Part shown: positions 1-6,412 of the stretch, one piece after another
Position numbering within the stretch: the stretch's first letter is position 1
Layout of the letters: every line of letters starts with the position of its first letter
Origin: Deferribacteraceae bacterium
GTDB lineage: Bacteria; Chrysiogenota; Deferribacteres; Deferribacterales; JAISNW01
Direction of reading: 5' to 3'
Length of the DNA: 9,433 nt
Assembly (NCBI GenBank): GCA_031278965.1
Contig: JAITJJ010000116.1
Coordinates: 1 to 9,433, forward strand
The notes under the pieces: generated by a model
The model's database searches: none
The model's input: the letters and a program-made list of their open reading frames with translations, nothing else
What the model was told of the DNA's origin: nothing
Translations under genes and position numbers: made by a program

Positions 1-309
1 ACAGGCGCTGCGCGGGAGTTTATATCCGCCCTGAAACCGATTGAAGAGAAAGAAACCCTTGCCATAGAACCCGTAAATGCCGTGCGCTGCCGTCTGCACT
101 TTCTGGAAAATGTAAAAAAACCTATCCTTTCGCGGCTTATAAGGGAGTTTCAGATTGAAGTAAATATATTGTCCGGCGCGATTCACAATGTGGGTGATAC
201 CCCCGTGGGCGAACTCACGGCGGATTTCAGCGGTCAGGATAAGGATATTCAAGCCGCCCGCCACTGGCTTACGCAACACGGCGTTGCTGTGGAGGTTGTG
301 GATGTTTGA
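1..309 (+). CDS. metN: Methionine ABC transporter ATP-binding protein MetN, C-terminal part
   Basis: This open frame runs in from the left edge and stops at TGA 307-309; about 102 residues are visible. The nucleotide-binding domain lies outside the window. What remains is the C-terminal NIL (ACT-like) domain of MetN proteins, recognisable from the segment around VKKPILSRLIREFQIEVNIL followed by a GxIHxVGDTPVGEL stretch and a closing segment with HGVAVEVVDV. In known MetNI transporters this domain binds methionine on the cytoplasmic side and shuts transport down (trans-inhibition), so feedback inhibition is probable here by family inference. It is followed by the permease gene metI, whose ATG lies inside the last codons of this gene (8-base overlap), and by the binding protein gene metQ. 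That is the standard metNIQ order and supports the call strongly. Confidence 0.93.
   Translation, partial: TGAAREFISALKPIEEKETLAIEPVNAVRCRLHFLENVKKPILSRLIREFQIEVNILSGAIHNVGDTPVGELTADFSGQDKDIQAARHWLTQHGVAVEVVDV
291..295 (+). promoter_or_regulatory. Ribosome binding site for metI
   Basis: GGAGG at 291-295 sits six bases before the ATG at 302. It decides the start of metI: the same frame is open further upstream to an ATG at 188, but that would overlap metN by 122 bases and add an unrelated N-terminus. Confidence 0.75.
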
Positions 310-976
310 TCTCGCCGCAATATCTTCTCCTTATGTAAGCTTGGTAGGGAAAGCTGCCCTTGAAACCGTCGCTATGACGGCGGGTTCCACCCTGTTTTCT
401 CTGCTTCTCGGTCTCCCGCTTGGGGTGGTGCTCTGCGTAACGTCAAACGATAACCTTCTCCCGCTCCCCTTTGTAAACAATATCTTGGGGAGGGTTGTAA
501 ACGCCCTGCGCTCGTTCCCTTTTATAATACTGATGATCCTTATCTTTCCCCTAAGCCGTATAATTGTGGGAACAACCATAGGAACCGCCGCCGCCATAGT
601 TCCCCTATCCGTCGCCGCCGCGCCTTTTGTGGCGCGGATTATAGAATCCGCGCTGAAAGAGGTGGATCCGGGAGCTCTGCAGGCGGCTAAAGCTATGGGC
701 TCCACCAATATGCAGATAATAGTGAAGGTAATGCTGCCGGAGGCTAAACCATCGCTTACGGCGGGCATAACCCTTGCGGTTATAAATATAATAGGCTATT
801 CGGCTATGGCGGGGGCGATAGGCGGCGGAGGGCTGGGAGATGTTGCCATTCGTTACGGCTATCAGCGCTTTGATACCCCCGTCCTTATTGCCGCAGTGGT
901 TTTAATCCTGTTTTTTGTGGAGATAACGCAATTTTTAGGAAGTAAAATTGCGGATAATATGATAAAAAAAAGATAG
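302..976 (+). CDS. metI: Methionine ABC transporter permease MetI
   Basis: This 224-residue inner-membrane permease forms the translocation channel for methionine together with MetN. Length and layout match the family's usual 215-225 residues and about five membrane helices; hydrophobic segments are visible near residues 27-46, 73-90, 93-110, 153-178 and 193-212. The cytoplasmic coupling loop (EAA loop) is present at about 119-150, with EVDPGALQAAKAMGS followed by LPEAKPSL; this is the part that contacts the ATPase. The start at ATG 302 is chosen because of the GGAGG at 291-295 and because the protein then begins at the normal family position. It overlaps the end of metN by 8 bases, and metQ follows after a 9-base gap, so the three are almost certainly translated from one mRNA. 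Nothing looks damaged. Confidence 0.95.
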   Translation: MFDLAAISSPYVSLVGKAALETVAMTAGSTLFSLLLGLPLGVVLCVTSNDNLLPLPFVNNILGRVVNALRSFPFIILMILIFPLSRIIVGTTIGTAAAIVPLSVAAAPFVARIIESALKEVDPGALQAAKAMGSTNMQIIVKVMLPEAKPSLTAGITLAVINIIGYSAMAGAIGGGGLGDVAIRYGYQRFDTPVLIAAVVLILFFVEITQFLGSKIADNMIKKR

Positions 977-985
977 GAGTTTATT

Positions 986-1780
986 GTGAAGAACTTTTTT
1001 GCGCTGACTATTCTGTTGGGCGCCGCCCTTATTGCGGCAAACGTTTCTGCCCAGACCAAAAACGTGAAGTTGAAGGTGGGGGCGACCCCGGTTCCCCATG
1101 CGGAGCTTTTAAACCTGATTAAGCCGGACCTTGCGGCGCAGGGGATTGACCTTGAAGTGGTGGAATTTACGGACTATGTCACCCCCAACATCTCCCTTAA
1201 CGACAAAAGCCTTGACGCCAACTTTTTTCAGCATCAGCCTTATCTGGATACCTTTGTAAGGGAGAGGGGGTTTAAACTTGTTTCCGCCGGCGGGATTCAT
1301 GTTGAACCGTTGGGGCTTTACACCCAAAAGTTTAAAAATATCAGGGAGTTGAAGGAAAAGTCCGTGATTGCAATCCCAAACGATCCCACCAACGAAGGGC
1401 GTGCCCTCCTCCTTCTGGAAGCTAACGGGCTGATTAAGCTCTCCGGCAAGGCGGGGCTTGAGGGAACTCCGAAAGACATAACGGAGAATCCCAAAAAACT
1501 TGCCTTTAGGGAGCTTGATGCCGCACAGCTTCCGCGGGTGTTGAAAGATGTTGATGCCGCCGTTATCAACGGAAACTATGCCATTGACGCAAAACTGAAT
1601 CCGGTGCGGGATTCCCTTATAATTGAAGGAGCAAAATCCCCGTATGTAAATATTGTGGCAGTGCGGCAGGAGAGCGCGGGCGATCCTAAAATTACGGCTC
1701 TCGTCAAAGCCCTGAAAACGCCTAAGGTCAGAAAATATATTGAGGATAACTACGGCGGGGGTGTAGTTGCGGTATTTTAG
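986..1780 (+). CDS. metQ: D-methionine-binding periplasmic protein MetQ (NlpA family)
   Basis: This is the 264-residue substrate-binding component of the MetNIQ importer. It starts at GTG 986, preceded by AGGAG at 975-979. Residues 1-22 form a signal peptide (MKNFF, a hydrophobic core, then NVSA before Q23), giving a signal peptidase I-type site. Family hallmarks are clear: GATPVPHAELL near 32-42, LDANFFQHQPYLD at 76-88, IAIPNDPTNEGRALLLLE at 128-145, and AAVINGNYA at 191-199, which lines the methionine site in known structures. Unlike many MetQ/NlpA proteins there is no cysteine at the cleavage site, so it is probably soluble in the periplasm rather than lipid-anchored. The assignment to methionine, rather than another ligand of the family, rests on the complete metNIQ neighbourhood. 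The 3' end overlaps the start of mltB by 14 bases. Confidence 0.94.
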   Translation: MKNFFALTILLGAALIAANVSAQTKNVKLKVGATPVPHAELLNLIKPDLAAQGIDLEVVEFTDYVTPNISLNDKSLDANFFQHQPYLDTFVRERGFKLVSAGGIHVEPLGLYTQKFKNIRELKEKSVIAIPNDPTNEGRALLLLEANGLIKLSGKAGLEGTPKDITENPKKLAFRELDAAQLPRVLKDVDAAVINGNYAIDAKLNPVRDSLIIEGAKSPYVNIVAVRQESAGDPKITALVKALKTPKVRKYIEDNYGGGVVAVF

Positions 1781-3011
1781 CATATGCGCCGTTTTTTTTG
1801 CGGTTTTCATTTTTTTATCTCTAAGTCCGGCAAATACGGACGGAGAGAGTGTGTGCTTAGAAAGGGGGCGGGGACCCTTTCTGCCTTTCTCCCAAATGGG
1901 GATTGCGCTGCGGCGGCAAAGCCTGGTCTCCGCGCAAATTTGGGATTGCTTAAGGCGGGCGACATATTTTACGCGTTTCCTGCAGTCTGGGAATAATGTC
2001 GTTCCCCCGACCGGCACTGCTTTGCTGGACAGCCCGCCTGACAATATTTCAGGCAATTCGGATAATCTGTCTTCTAAGGCGGTCGTCCGCCCCAAAGCTA
2101 TGGCGAGCTATGAAGATGTGCGGATATTCATAAAAGATGTGGCAAAAAAACATAAGATACCGGAAAAAAGGCTTCTCAAGCTCTTCCAGAACGTTTTCTT
2201 TGACGCGTCCGTCATAGAGCTGATTGAACGCCCTGCGGAAAAAGTTTCATGGACGTCCTATGAAAAGAGTCTTTTAAGCAAAGAACGCATAGATAACGGG
2301 AAGAAGTATCTTAAAACCTATGACAAATACCTTAAAGCGGCGGAAGCCCGCTACGGAGTGCCTGCGGAACTCCTTGCCGCCATTGTGGGGGTAGAATCCT
2401 ATTACGGAACGGTCAAATTCCGCCGAAACGCCATCACGAGCCTTGGCACCCTCGCCTTTGAATATCCGAGGCGGTCGCAATTTTTTAAGAGAGAGCTTGA
2501 AAATCTATTGGTTTACGCAACCGTAAACTCCCTTGATCCGCTCACCATAATGGGCTCCTACGCGGGGGCGGTGGGGATTCCGCAGTTTATGCCGGGGAAT
2601 ATCACCTTGTATGGAGTTGACGGGGATAACGACAATAAAATAGATATAGTGACAAGCCACCCGGACGCCATATTCAGCATAGCTAATTATATAAAGGCTC
2701 ACGGCTGGAATACGGGCGGCGAAACCGTTGATTTTGTGGAATTGGGGGAAGGGCTGACCGAAGAGGATTTTTCCCTCAACCCTTGCGGAAACAGCCATAA
2801 GACGGTGGAGGAGCTTAAGAAAAAGGGCGTGAAATTCGCCTCCGATTACGATAACGCGGCTATGGGGCTTTTATCCCGTTTGGACGATGAAAACGAAACC
2901 TATAAATATGTGGTGTTTTTTAAAAACTCGTGCCCCATTCATAAATATAACAGCAGCTTGAAGTATACGGCGGCAATAGCCCGCTTGGCAAAAATTCTTA
3001 AAGGTGGCTGA
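1767..3011 (+). CDS. mltB: MltB-type lytic murein transglycosylase with an unusual linker
   Basis: This predicted exported enzyme (414 residues) cleaves the MurNAc-GlcNAc bond of peptidoglycan to give 1,6-anhydromuropeptides (GH103/SLT_2 family). Start: TTG 1767, with GGGGG at 1757-1761; it is preferred because it alone supplies a signal peptide (MRYFSICAVFFAVFIFLSLS, then PANTDG). The catalytic domain begins near residue 114 and shows VPAELLAAIVGVESYYG at about 198-214, with catalytic Glu210, then LATLAFEYPRR-like residues at 227-236, GSYAGAVGIPQFMPGN at 263-278, a calcium-loop-like VDGDNDNKIDI at 284-294, and SIANYIKAHGW at 304-314. Residues about 28-112 are low in conservation, rich in Arg, Cys, Pro and Ser, and are encoded by a palindrome-dense segment (separate entry). 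A shorter protein from ATG 2100 would keep the enzyme domain but lose export, so I disfavour it. It overlaps metQ and scpB, so it is co-transcribed with them although functionally unrelated. Confidence 0.87.
   Translation: MRYFSICAVFFAVFIFLSLSPANTDGESVCLERGRGPFLPFSQMGIALRRQSLVSAQIWDCLRRATYFTRFLQSGNNVVPPTGTALLDSPPDNISGNSDNLSSKAVVRPKAMASYEDVRIFIKDVAKKHKIPEKRLLKLFQNVFFDASVIELIERPAEKVSWTSYEKSLLSKERIDNGKKYLKTYDKYLKAAEARYGVPAELLAAIVGVESYYGTVKFRRNAITSLGTLAFEYPRRSQFFKRELENLLVYATVNSLDPLTIMGSYAGAVGIPQFMPGNITLYGVDGDNDNKIDIVTSHPDAIFSIANYIKAHGWNTGGETVDFVELGEGLTEEDFSLNPCGNSHKTVEELKKKGVKFASDYDNAAMGLLSRLDDENETYKYVVFFKNSCPIHKYNSSLKYTAAIARLAKILKGG
1859..2091 (+). repeat. Palindrome-dense segment inside mltB, possible inserted element
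   Basis: Several inverted repeats are packed into this stretch. AGAAAGGG 1859-1866 pairs with CCCTTTCT 1875-1882 (8 bp, loop 8). CCCAAAT 1891-1897 pairs with ATTTGGG 1938-1944, enclosing TTGCGC 1903-1908 with GCGCAA 1932-1937. GGCGGGC 1954-1960 pairs with GCCCGCC 2032-2038. GCCTGA 2036-2041 pairs with TCAGGC 2049-2054. GGCGG 2078-2082 pairs with CCGCC 2087-2091. There is also an imperfect direct repeat (CAAAT..GGATTGC..GGCGG, from 1893 and again from 1935). Codons here are heavier in CTG, TCT, AGG and CGG than in the rest of mltB. The segment falls exactly between signal peptide and enzyme domain, where an insertion is tolerated, and stays in frame. Known parallels are the in-frame palindromic elements of Rickettsia; whether this one is mobile is inference. 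Confidence 0.45.
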
Positions 3012-3520
3012 TGAAAGAGAAAGAGACGTTCTGCGCCGCCCTCTTCCTTGCGGGCAAACCCATAGAGCTTGCCACCCTTCAGAGGATAGCCGCTGCTGAC
3101 GCGGACAGGCTTGCCGCTTTCGCATCTGAATTTAACGGGCTCTCCATAGGTTTACATATCCGCTCCGTGGGAGGAGGGTATCAGATGGTGGCGGATCCCG
3201 CGCTCTCAGAGGATTTGGAGAGCTTTTTCGGTGAAAAATCGGAAACGCTTTCCAGAAACGCTCTGGAGACGGTATCCATAATAGCCTATAAACAGCCGGT
3301 CACAAAAGCAGAAGTGGATCAGATACGCGGGGTGGATTCCTCCGGGAGTATGCGCACCTTGATCGATAAAAACTTTATCACCGTTTCGGGGAGAAAAAAT
3401 GTTGCGGGCAAACCGCTCCTGTACATAACAACCCCATACTTCCTTGAACACTTTGGTTTGGAGGATTTAAGCGAACTCCCCACATTTAAAGAGTGGAAGG
3501 AGCTTAGGGGGAATCTGTGA
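3011..3520 (+). CDS. scpB: Segregation and condensation protein B, ScpB
   Basis: This 169-residue cytoplasmic protein is the kleisin-associated subunit that, with ScpA and Smc, forms the bacterial condensin needed for chromosome compaction and segregation. The product has the two winged-helix layout of the family: an N-terminal domain at about 3-75 (FCAALFLAGKPIEL at 7-20, SVGGGYQMV at 52-60) and a second one from about 78, with the diagnostic LSRNALETVSIIAYKQPVTKAEV at 80-102, IRGVDSSGSMRTLIDKNFI at 105-123 and LYITTPYFLEHFGL at 137-150. Length is in the usual range. The ATG shares one base with the TGA of mltB, and AAGG at 3001-3004 serves as ribosome binding site, so translation is coupled. 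The next gene, rluB, overlaps by four bases; scpB-rluB adjacency is common in bacteria. The usual partner gene scpA is not in the window. Confidence 0.95.
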   Translation: MKEKETFCAALFLAGKPIELATLQRIAAADADRLAAFASEFNGLSIGLHIRSVGGGYQMVADPALSEDLESFFGEKSETLSRNALETVSIIAYKQPVTKAEVDQIRGVDSSGSMRTLIDKNFITVSGRKNVAGKPLLYITTPYFLEHFGLEDLSELPTFKEWKELRGNL

Positions 3521-4266
3521 CGGAAAAACTTATCCGCCTTGCCAAGCGCATCGCACTTACCGGAGATTATTCAAGGCGCGGGGCGGATATTCTTGTTTCT
3601 GACGGGCGTGTTACGGTAAACGGAGAAACCGCCCTCATCGGCGCAAAAGTCACGGCAGACGGAAACGAAGTGATCCTTGTGGACGGAAAACCGCTCGGCA
3701 GGAGCGATAAAAGCGTCTATATCTTTTATAAGCCCAGAGGGATACTCTCGTCATACCGCGATCCCCACAACAAAAAAGACCTCTCGCTCTTTCCGGAGCT
3801 TGCCCGCAGAAAACTTGGCTACTCCGGCAGGCTTGACCGCGACAGTGAAGGGCTTATGCTCTTCACCGGAGACGGCGGACTGATATACCGGATTCAGCGC
3901 AAAGAGTTCCGTGTGGAAAAAGAGTATGACGTTACAACCGACAAAGAGTTGGGCAAGGCTTGGCTTAACAGGTTAAAAAACGGGTGGAAGTTAGGGGAGT
4001 GCGCGCTCCTCCCGTGCAGGATAGAGCAGAGCGGGGCAAAGCGCTACTCGGTCACCCTTGTTGAAGGGAAAAAACGCCAGATACGGCGGATGTTCAAGGC
4101 GGCGGGGGCAAACGTTGAGAGACTAATCCGTGTGCGGGTAGGGGGGATCACCATCAGCGGTTTAAAGGAGGGGGAGCTGAGAAAATTGTCGGAAGAAGAA
4201 GTTAAAACCTTGCTTGACAGGGAGCAACCCCCCTTCACGGAAGGGAATTTTTCGCCGCTGCGCTAA
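3517..4266 (+). CDS. rluB: rRNA pseudouridine synthase, RluB/RsuA family
   Basis: This enzyme isomerises a specific uridine of rRNA to pseudouridine during ribosome maturation. The 249-residue product has an N-terminal S4 RNA-binding domain at about 2-60 (LIRLAKRIALTGDYSRRGAD, VSDGRVTVNG) and a catalytic domain from about 66, with YKPRGILSSYRDP at 71-83 and the catalytic motif GRLDRDSEGLMLFTGDG at 104-120, where Asp107 is the expected nucleophile. KEYDVT at 135-140, EGKKRQIRRMF in the C-terminal half, and the following LIRVRVGGI segment are also typical. Start: GTG 3517 in a GTGA overlap with scpB, with AGGGGG at 3506-3511. The family includes RluB, RluE, RluF and RsuA, which differ in target; RluB (23S) is favoured by size and by the neighbouring scpB, but the exact uridine cannot be read from sequence. 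A terminator-like hairpin lies in its last codons. Confidence 0.9.
   Translation: MTEKLIRLAKRIALTGDYSRRGADILVSDGRVTVNGETALIGAKVTADGNEVILVDGKPLGRSDKSVYIFYKPRGILSSYRDPHNKKDLSLFPELARRKLGYSGRLDRDSEGLMLFTGDGGLIYRIQRKEFRVEKEYDVTTDKELGKAWLNRLKNGWKLGECALLPCRIEQSGAKRYSVTLVEGKKRQIRRMFKAAGANVERLIRVRVGGITISGLKEGELRKLSEEEVKTLLDREQPPFTEGNFSPLR
4231..4252 (+). terminator. Intrinsic terminator candidate inside the 3' end of rluB
   Basis: CCCTTC 4231-4236, loop ACG, GAAGGG 4240-4245, then AA and five T (4248-4252). This is a 6-bp perfect stem followed by a T run, the form of a Rho-independent terminator. It ends before the rluB stop codon at 4264-4266, so if it worked efficiently it would cut the message short of its stop. 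It may therefore be a weak or translation-masked terminator. No other convincing terminator separates rluB from the convergent rsh. Confidence 0.4.
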
Positions 4267-4273
4267 AAAACTT

Positions 4274-6412
4274 TCATATTACCTTTACGGATAAAATTCC
4301 GTCCACCAATGAAAGGCGTCTGATTAGCTCATCAAGGAGCGGCTTGTCGGGGATTTCCACGCTGAAACGCTGTTCAGACCGCCCTTTCCCCACCACGGCG
4401 GCGGTATATCCCGCGATGTTCAGCTTTAATTCCGTGGTGACCTCTGTGATGTCGTGTATTAAACCGGTTCTGCTGACAGTGTTTGCCAATATATTTACCG
4501 GAACTTTGCTCCCCTCTTTCCAAGTTATCGGGATAAGCCTCTCATAATTGACGGTATTTTTTACGTTAACGCAATCCTGCCGATGAACGACTATCCCGTG
4601 CCCGGAAGAGATATACCCCACCACATCCTCGCCCGGCAAAGGGTTGCAGCAGCGGGCAACCTTTATCATCATATTGTCTATCCCGTCCACCAGAAAAGGG
4701 GTTTCCTTTGATTCGGCTTTTTTGTGCGGCGCTATGCGTCTTTCGGTACTCTTAAAATCGGGGAAGAGCACGTTTGCCGCTTTATTGGCGGTCAGCCTCC
4801 CGAAGCCCACAAAGAGTATAAAATCCTCCGCGTCTTTCAGGCTAAACTTTTCTAAAATCTTTTTAAGTTTGGCGGGCTCTTCCACTATCTCCCTTAAAGA
4901 AGAACCCCGCAGTTTAAACTCTTTTTCCAATAGATCCGTGCCTTTCGCCAGAGCTTTGTCGCTCTCTTTCTTGCGGAGAAACCCTTTTATGCGGGATTTT
5001 GCCCTTGAAGTTTTTACATTGCTTAGCCAAGCCTTTCTGGGCTCTTGAGTGGGGCTTGTGAGAATCTGGACTTTCTCGCCGTTCTGCAGTTCATACTTTA
5101 TATGAACCATCCGACCGTTCACCTTCGCCCCGACATATTTGCCGCCGACCTCCGAGTGTATGGCGTAGGCGAAATCCAACGGGGTGGAACCCAGAGGGAG
5201 CTCTATCACATCTCCTCCGGGCGTGAATACATATATCTGGGTGGGCAGTACGTCTTCCTTTAACGTTTCCACCATCTCATTGGCGGAATTCTTTAGCTCC
5301 AACAGCTGCTTAAGCCATTCAAAGCGGGAATCCGCCTTTGGATTGACAGGCGTGCCCTCCTTATATTTCCAGTGAGCCGCAACCCCTTCCTCGGCTATCC
5401 GGTGCATCTGCCATGTTCTTATCTGAAATTCCACCATCTGCCCGTTTAAACCTATAACGGTGGTGTGCAGTGACTGATACATATTGGGCTTTGGCATGGC
5501 GATATAGTCTTTCAGGCGGTTCGGCACCGGCATAAAGTGTCTATGAATCTCCCCAAGGGCGGCATAGCAGTGGGAAACCGTGTCCACAAGCACCCGCAGC
5601 GCCAGAAGGTCGTATATTTCATCAAAAGAGGCGCCCTTCTTTTCCATCTTGGAATATATGCTGTAAAAATGTTTCGGACGGCCGTCAACATTTGCTTCAA
5701 TCCCTTCGGCGGCGAGAAAATTTTCCACCACGCCGCGAACCTTATCCAGATAATTCTCCCTCTCGGAACGGTTGAGCCCCACCTTCTGCCTGAGATCGTC
5801 ATAAATATCGGGGTGCAGCACCTGAAACGCAAGGTCCTCAAGCTCCCACTTGATCCACGCAATCCCCAGGCGGTGGGCAAACGGCGCATATATTTCAAGC
5901 GTTTCCTTCGCTATCCTTTCCTGCTTATCGCGCCTTAAATGCCCTATGGTGCGCATATTGTGAAGGCGGTCGGCCAGCTTTATTATTATAACCCTCATAT
6001 CCTCCAGGATGGAGATAAGCATTTTGCGAAAATTTTCCGCCTGCTTCTCCTCTTTGGACTTGAATTCAATCTTGGAAATCTTTGTAAGGCTGTCCACCAG
6101 AAACGCCACGTCTTTCCCGAAAAGCCTTTCAACCTCTTCCCTTGTGGCGTCGGTATCTTCCAGGGTATCGTGAAGCATCCCGGCTATTATGGAATCCTGA
6201 TCCATATTCATGGAGGCAAGAATATACGCTACCCAGAGCGGGTGCGCCATATACGGTTCGCCGCTCTGCCTGAGCTGCCCGAAATGTTTTGTCGCGGCAT
6301 AGACGTAAGCGGAATTGAATCTGTTCATATCCTCATCGGGTCGGTTCTTTCTAACTTCCTCAATAATATCCATCAGGCGGATTACCCTGTCGGGCGCGGC
6401 GGAATTGTTCAC
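4274..6412 (-). CDS. rsh: RelA/SpoT-type bifunctional (p)ppGpp synthetase/hydrolase
   Basis: This 712-residue long-form RSH protein makes and degrades the stringent-response alarmone (p)ppGpp. Domains in order: HD hydrolase at about 30-190 with His57 (AHPLW) and the intact HDTLEDT at 81-87, plus KLADRLHNMRT at 145-155; synthetase at about 240-355 with GRPKHFYSIYSKM at 244-256, YQSLHTTVIG at 312-321, EFQIRTWQMH at 328-337 and AAHWKYKEG; TGS at about 391-452; a helical region; a Cys/His segment with Cys588-Cys589 and VVHRQDC; and a C-terminal ACT domain from about 638. The synthetase loop reads RLKD (299-302), the RxKD form of bifunctional enzymes rather than the ExDD form of synthetase-only RelA, so both activities are expected. 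It starts at GTG 6412 in a GTGA overlap with recJ; an ATG 13 codons further in is an alternative. The protein is full length with no damage seen. Confidence 0.95.
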   Translation of the reverse strand: MNNSAAPDRVIRLMDIIEEVRKNRPDEDMNRFNSAYVYAATKHFGQLRQSGEPYMAHPLWVAYILASMNMDQDSIIAGMLHDTLEDTDATREEVERLFGKDVAFLVDSLTKISKIEFKSKEEKQAENFRKMLISILEDMRVIIIKLADRLHNMRTIGHLRRDKQERIAKETLEIYAPFAHRLGIAWIKWELEDLAFQVLHPDIYDDLRQKVGLNRSERENYLDKVRGVVENFLAAEGIEANVDGRPKHFYSIYSKMEKKGASFDEIYDLLALRVLVDTVSHCYAALGEIHRHFMPVPNRLKDYIAMPKPNMYQSLHTTVIGLNGQMVEFQIRTWQMHRIAEEGVAAHWKYKEGTPVNPKADSRFEWLKQLLELKNSANEMVETLKEDVLPTQIYVFTPGGDVIELPLGSTPLDFAYAIHSEVGGKYVGAKVNGRMVHIKYELQNGEKVQILTSPTQEPRKAWLSNVKTSRAKSRIKGFLRKKESDKALAKGTDLLEKEFKLRGSSLREIVEEPAKLKKILEKFSLKDAEDFILFVGFGRLTANKAANVLFPDFKSTERRIAPHKKAESKETPFLVDGIDNMMIKVARCCNPLPGEDVVGYISSGHGIVVHRQDCVNVKNTVNYERLIPITWKEGSKVPVNILANTVSRTGLIHDITEVTTELKLNIAGYTAAVVGKGRSEQRFSVEIPDKPLLDELIRRLSLVDGILSVKVI

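Noticed and set aside
188..301. Longer metI starting at ATG 188
   Set aside because: It would overlap metN by 122 bases and add an unconserved N-terminus; ATG 302 has GGAGG at the right distance.
1784..1996. Separate 70-codon gene starting at ATG 1784 after metQ
   Set aside because: It lies in another frame from mltB, lacks a convincing signal peptide or domain, and ends inside the palindromic segment; the TTG 1767 frame gives a good signal peptide and continues into the enzyme.
1109..2095. Open frame of 328 codons on the minus strand opposite metQ and the 5' part of mltB
   Set aside because: It is antisense to metQ, whose motifs are unmistakable; the product is rich in Arg, Lys and Cys with no recognisable domain.
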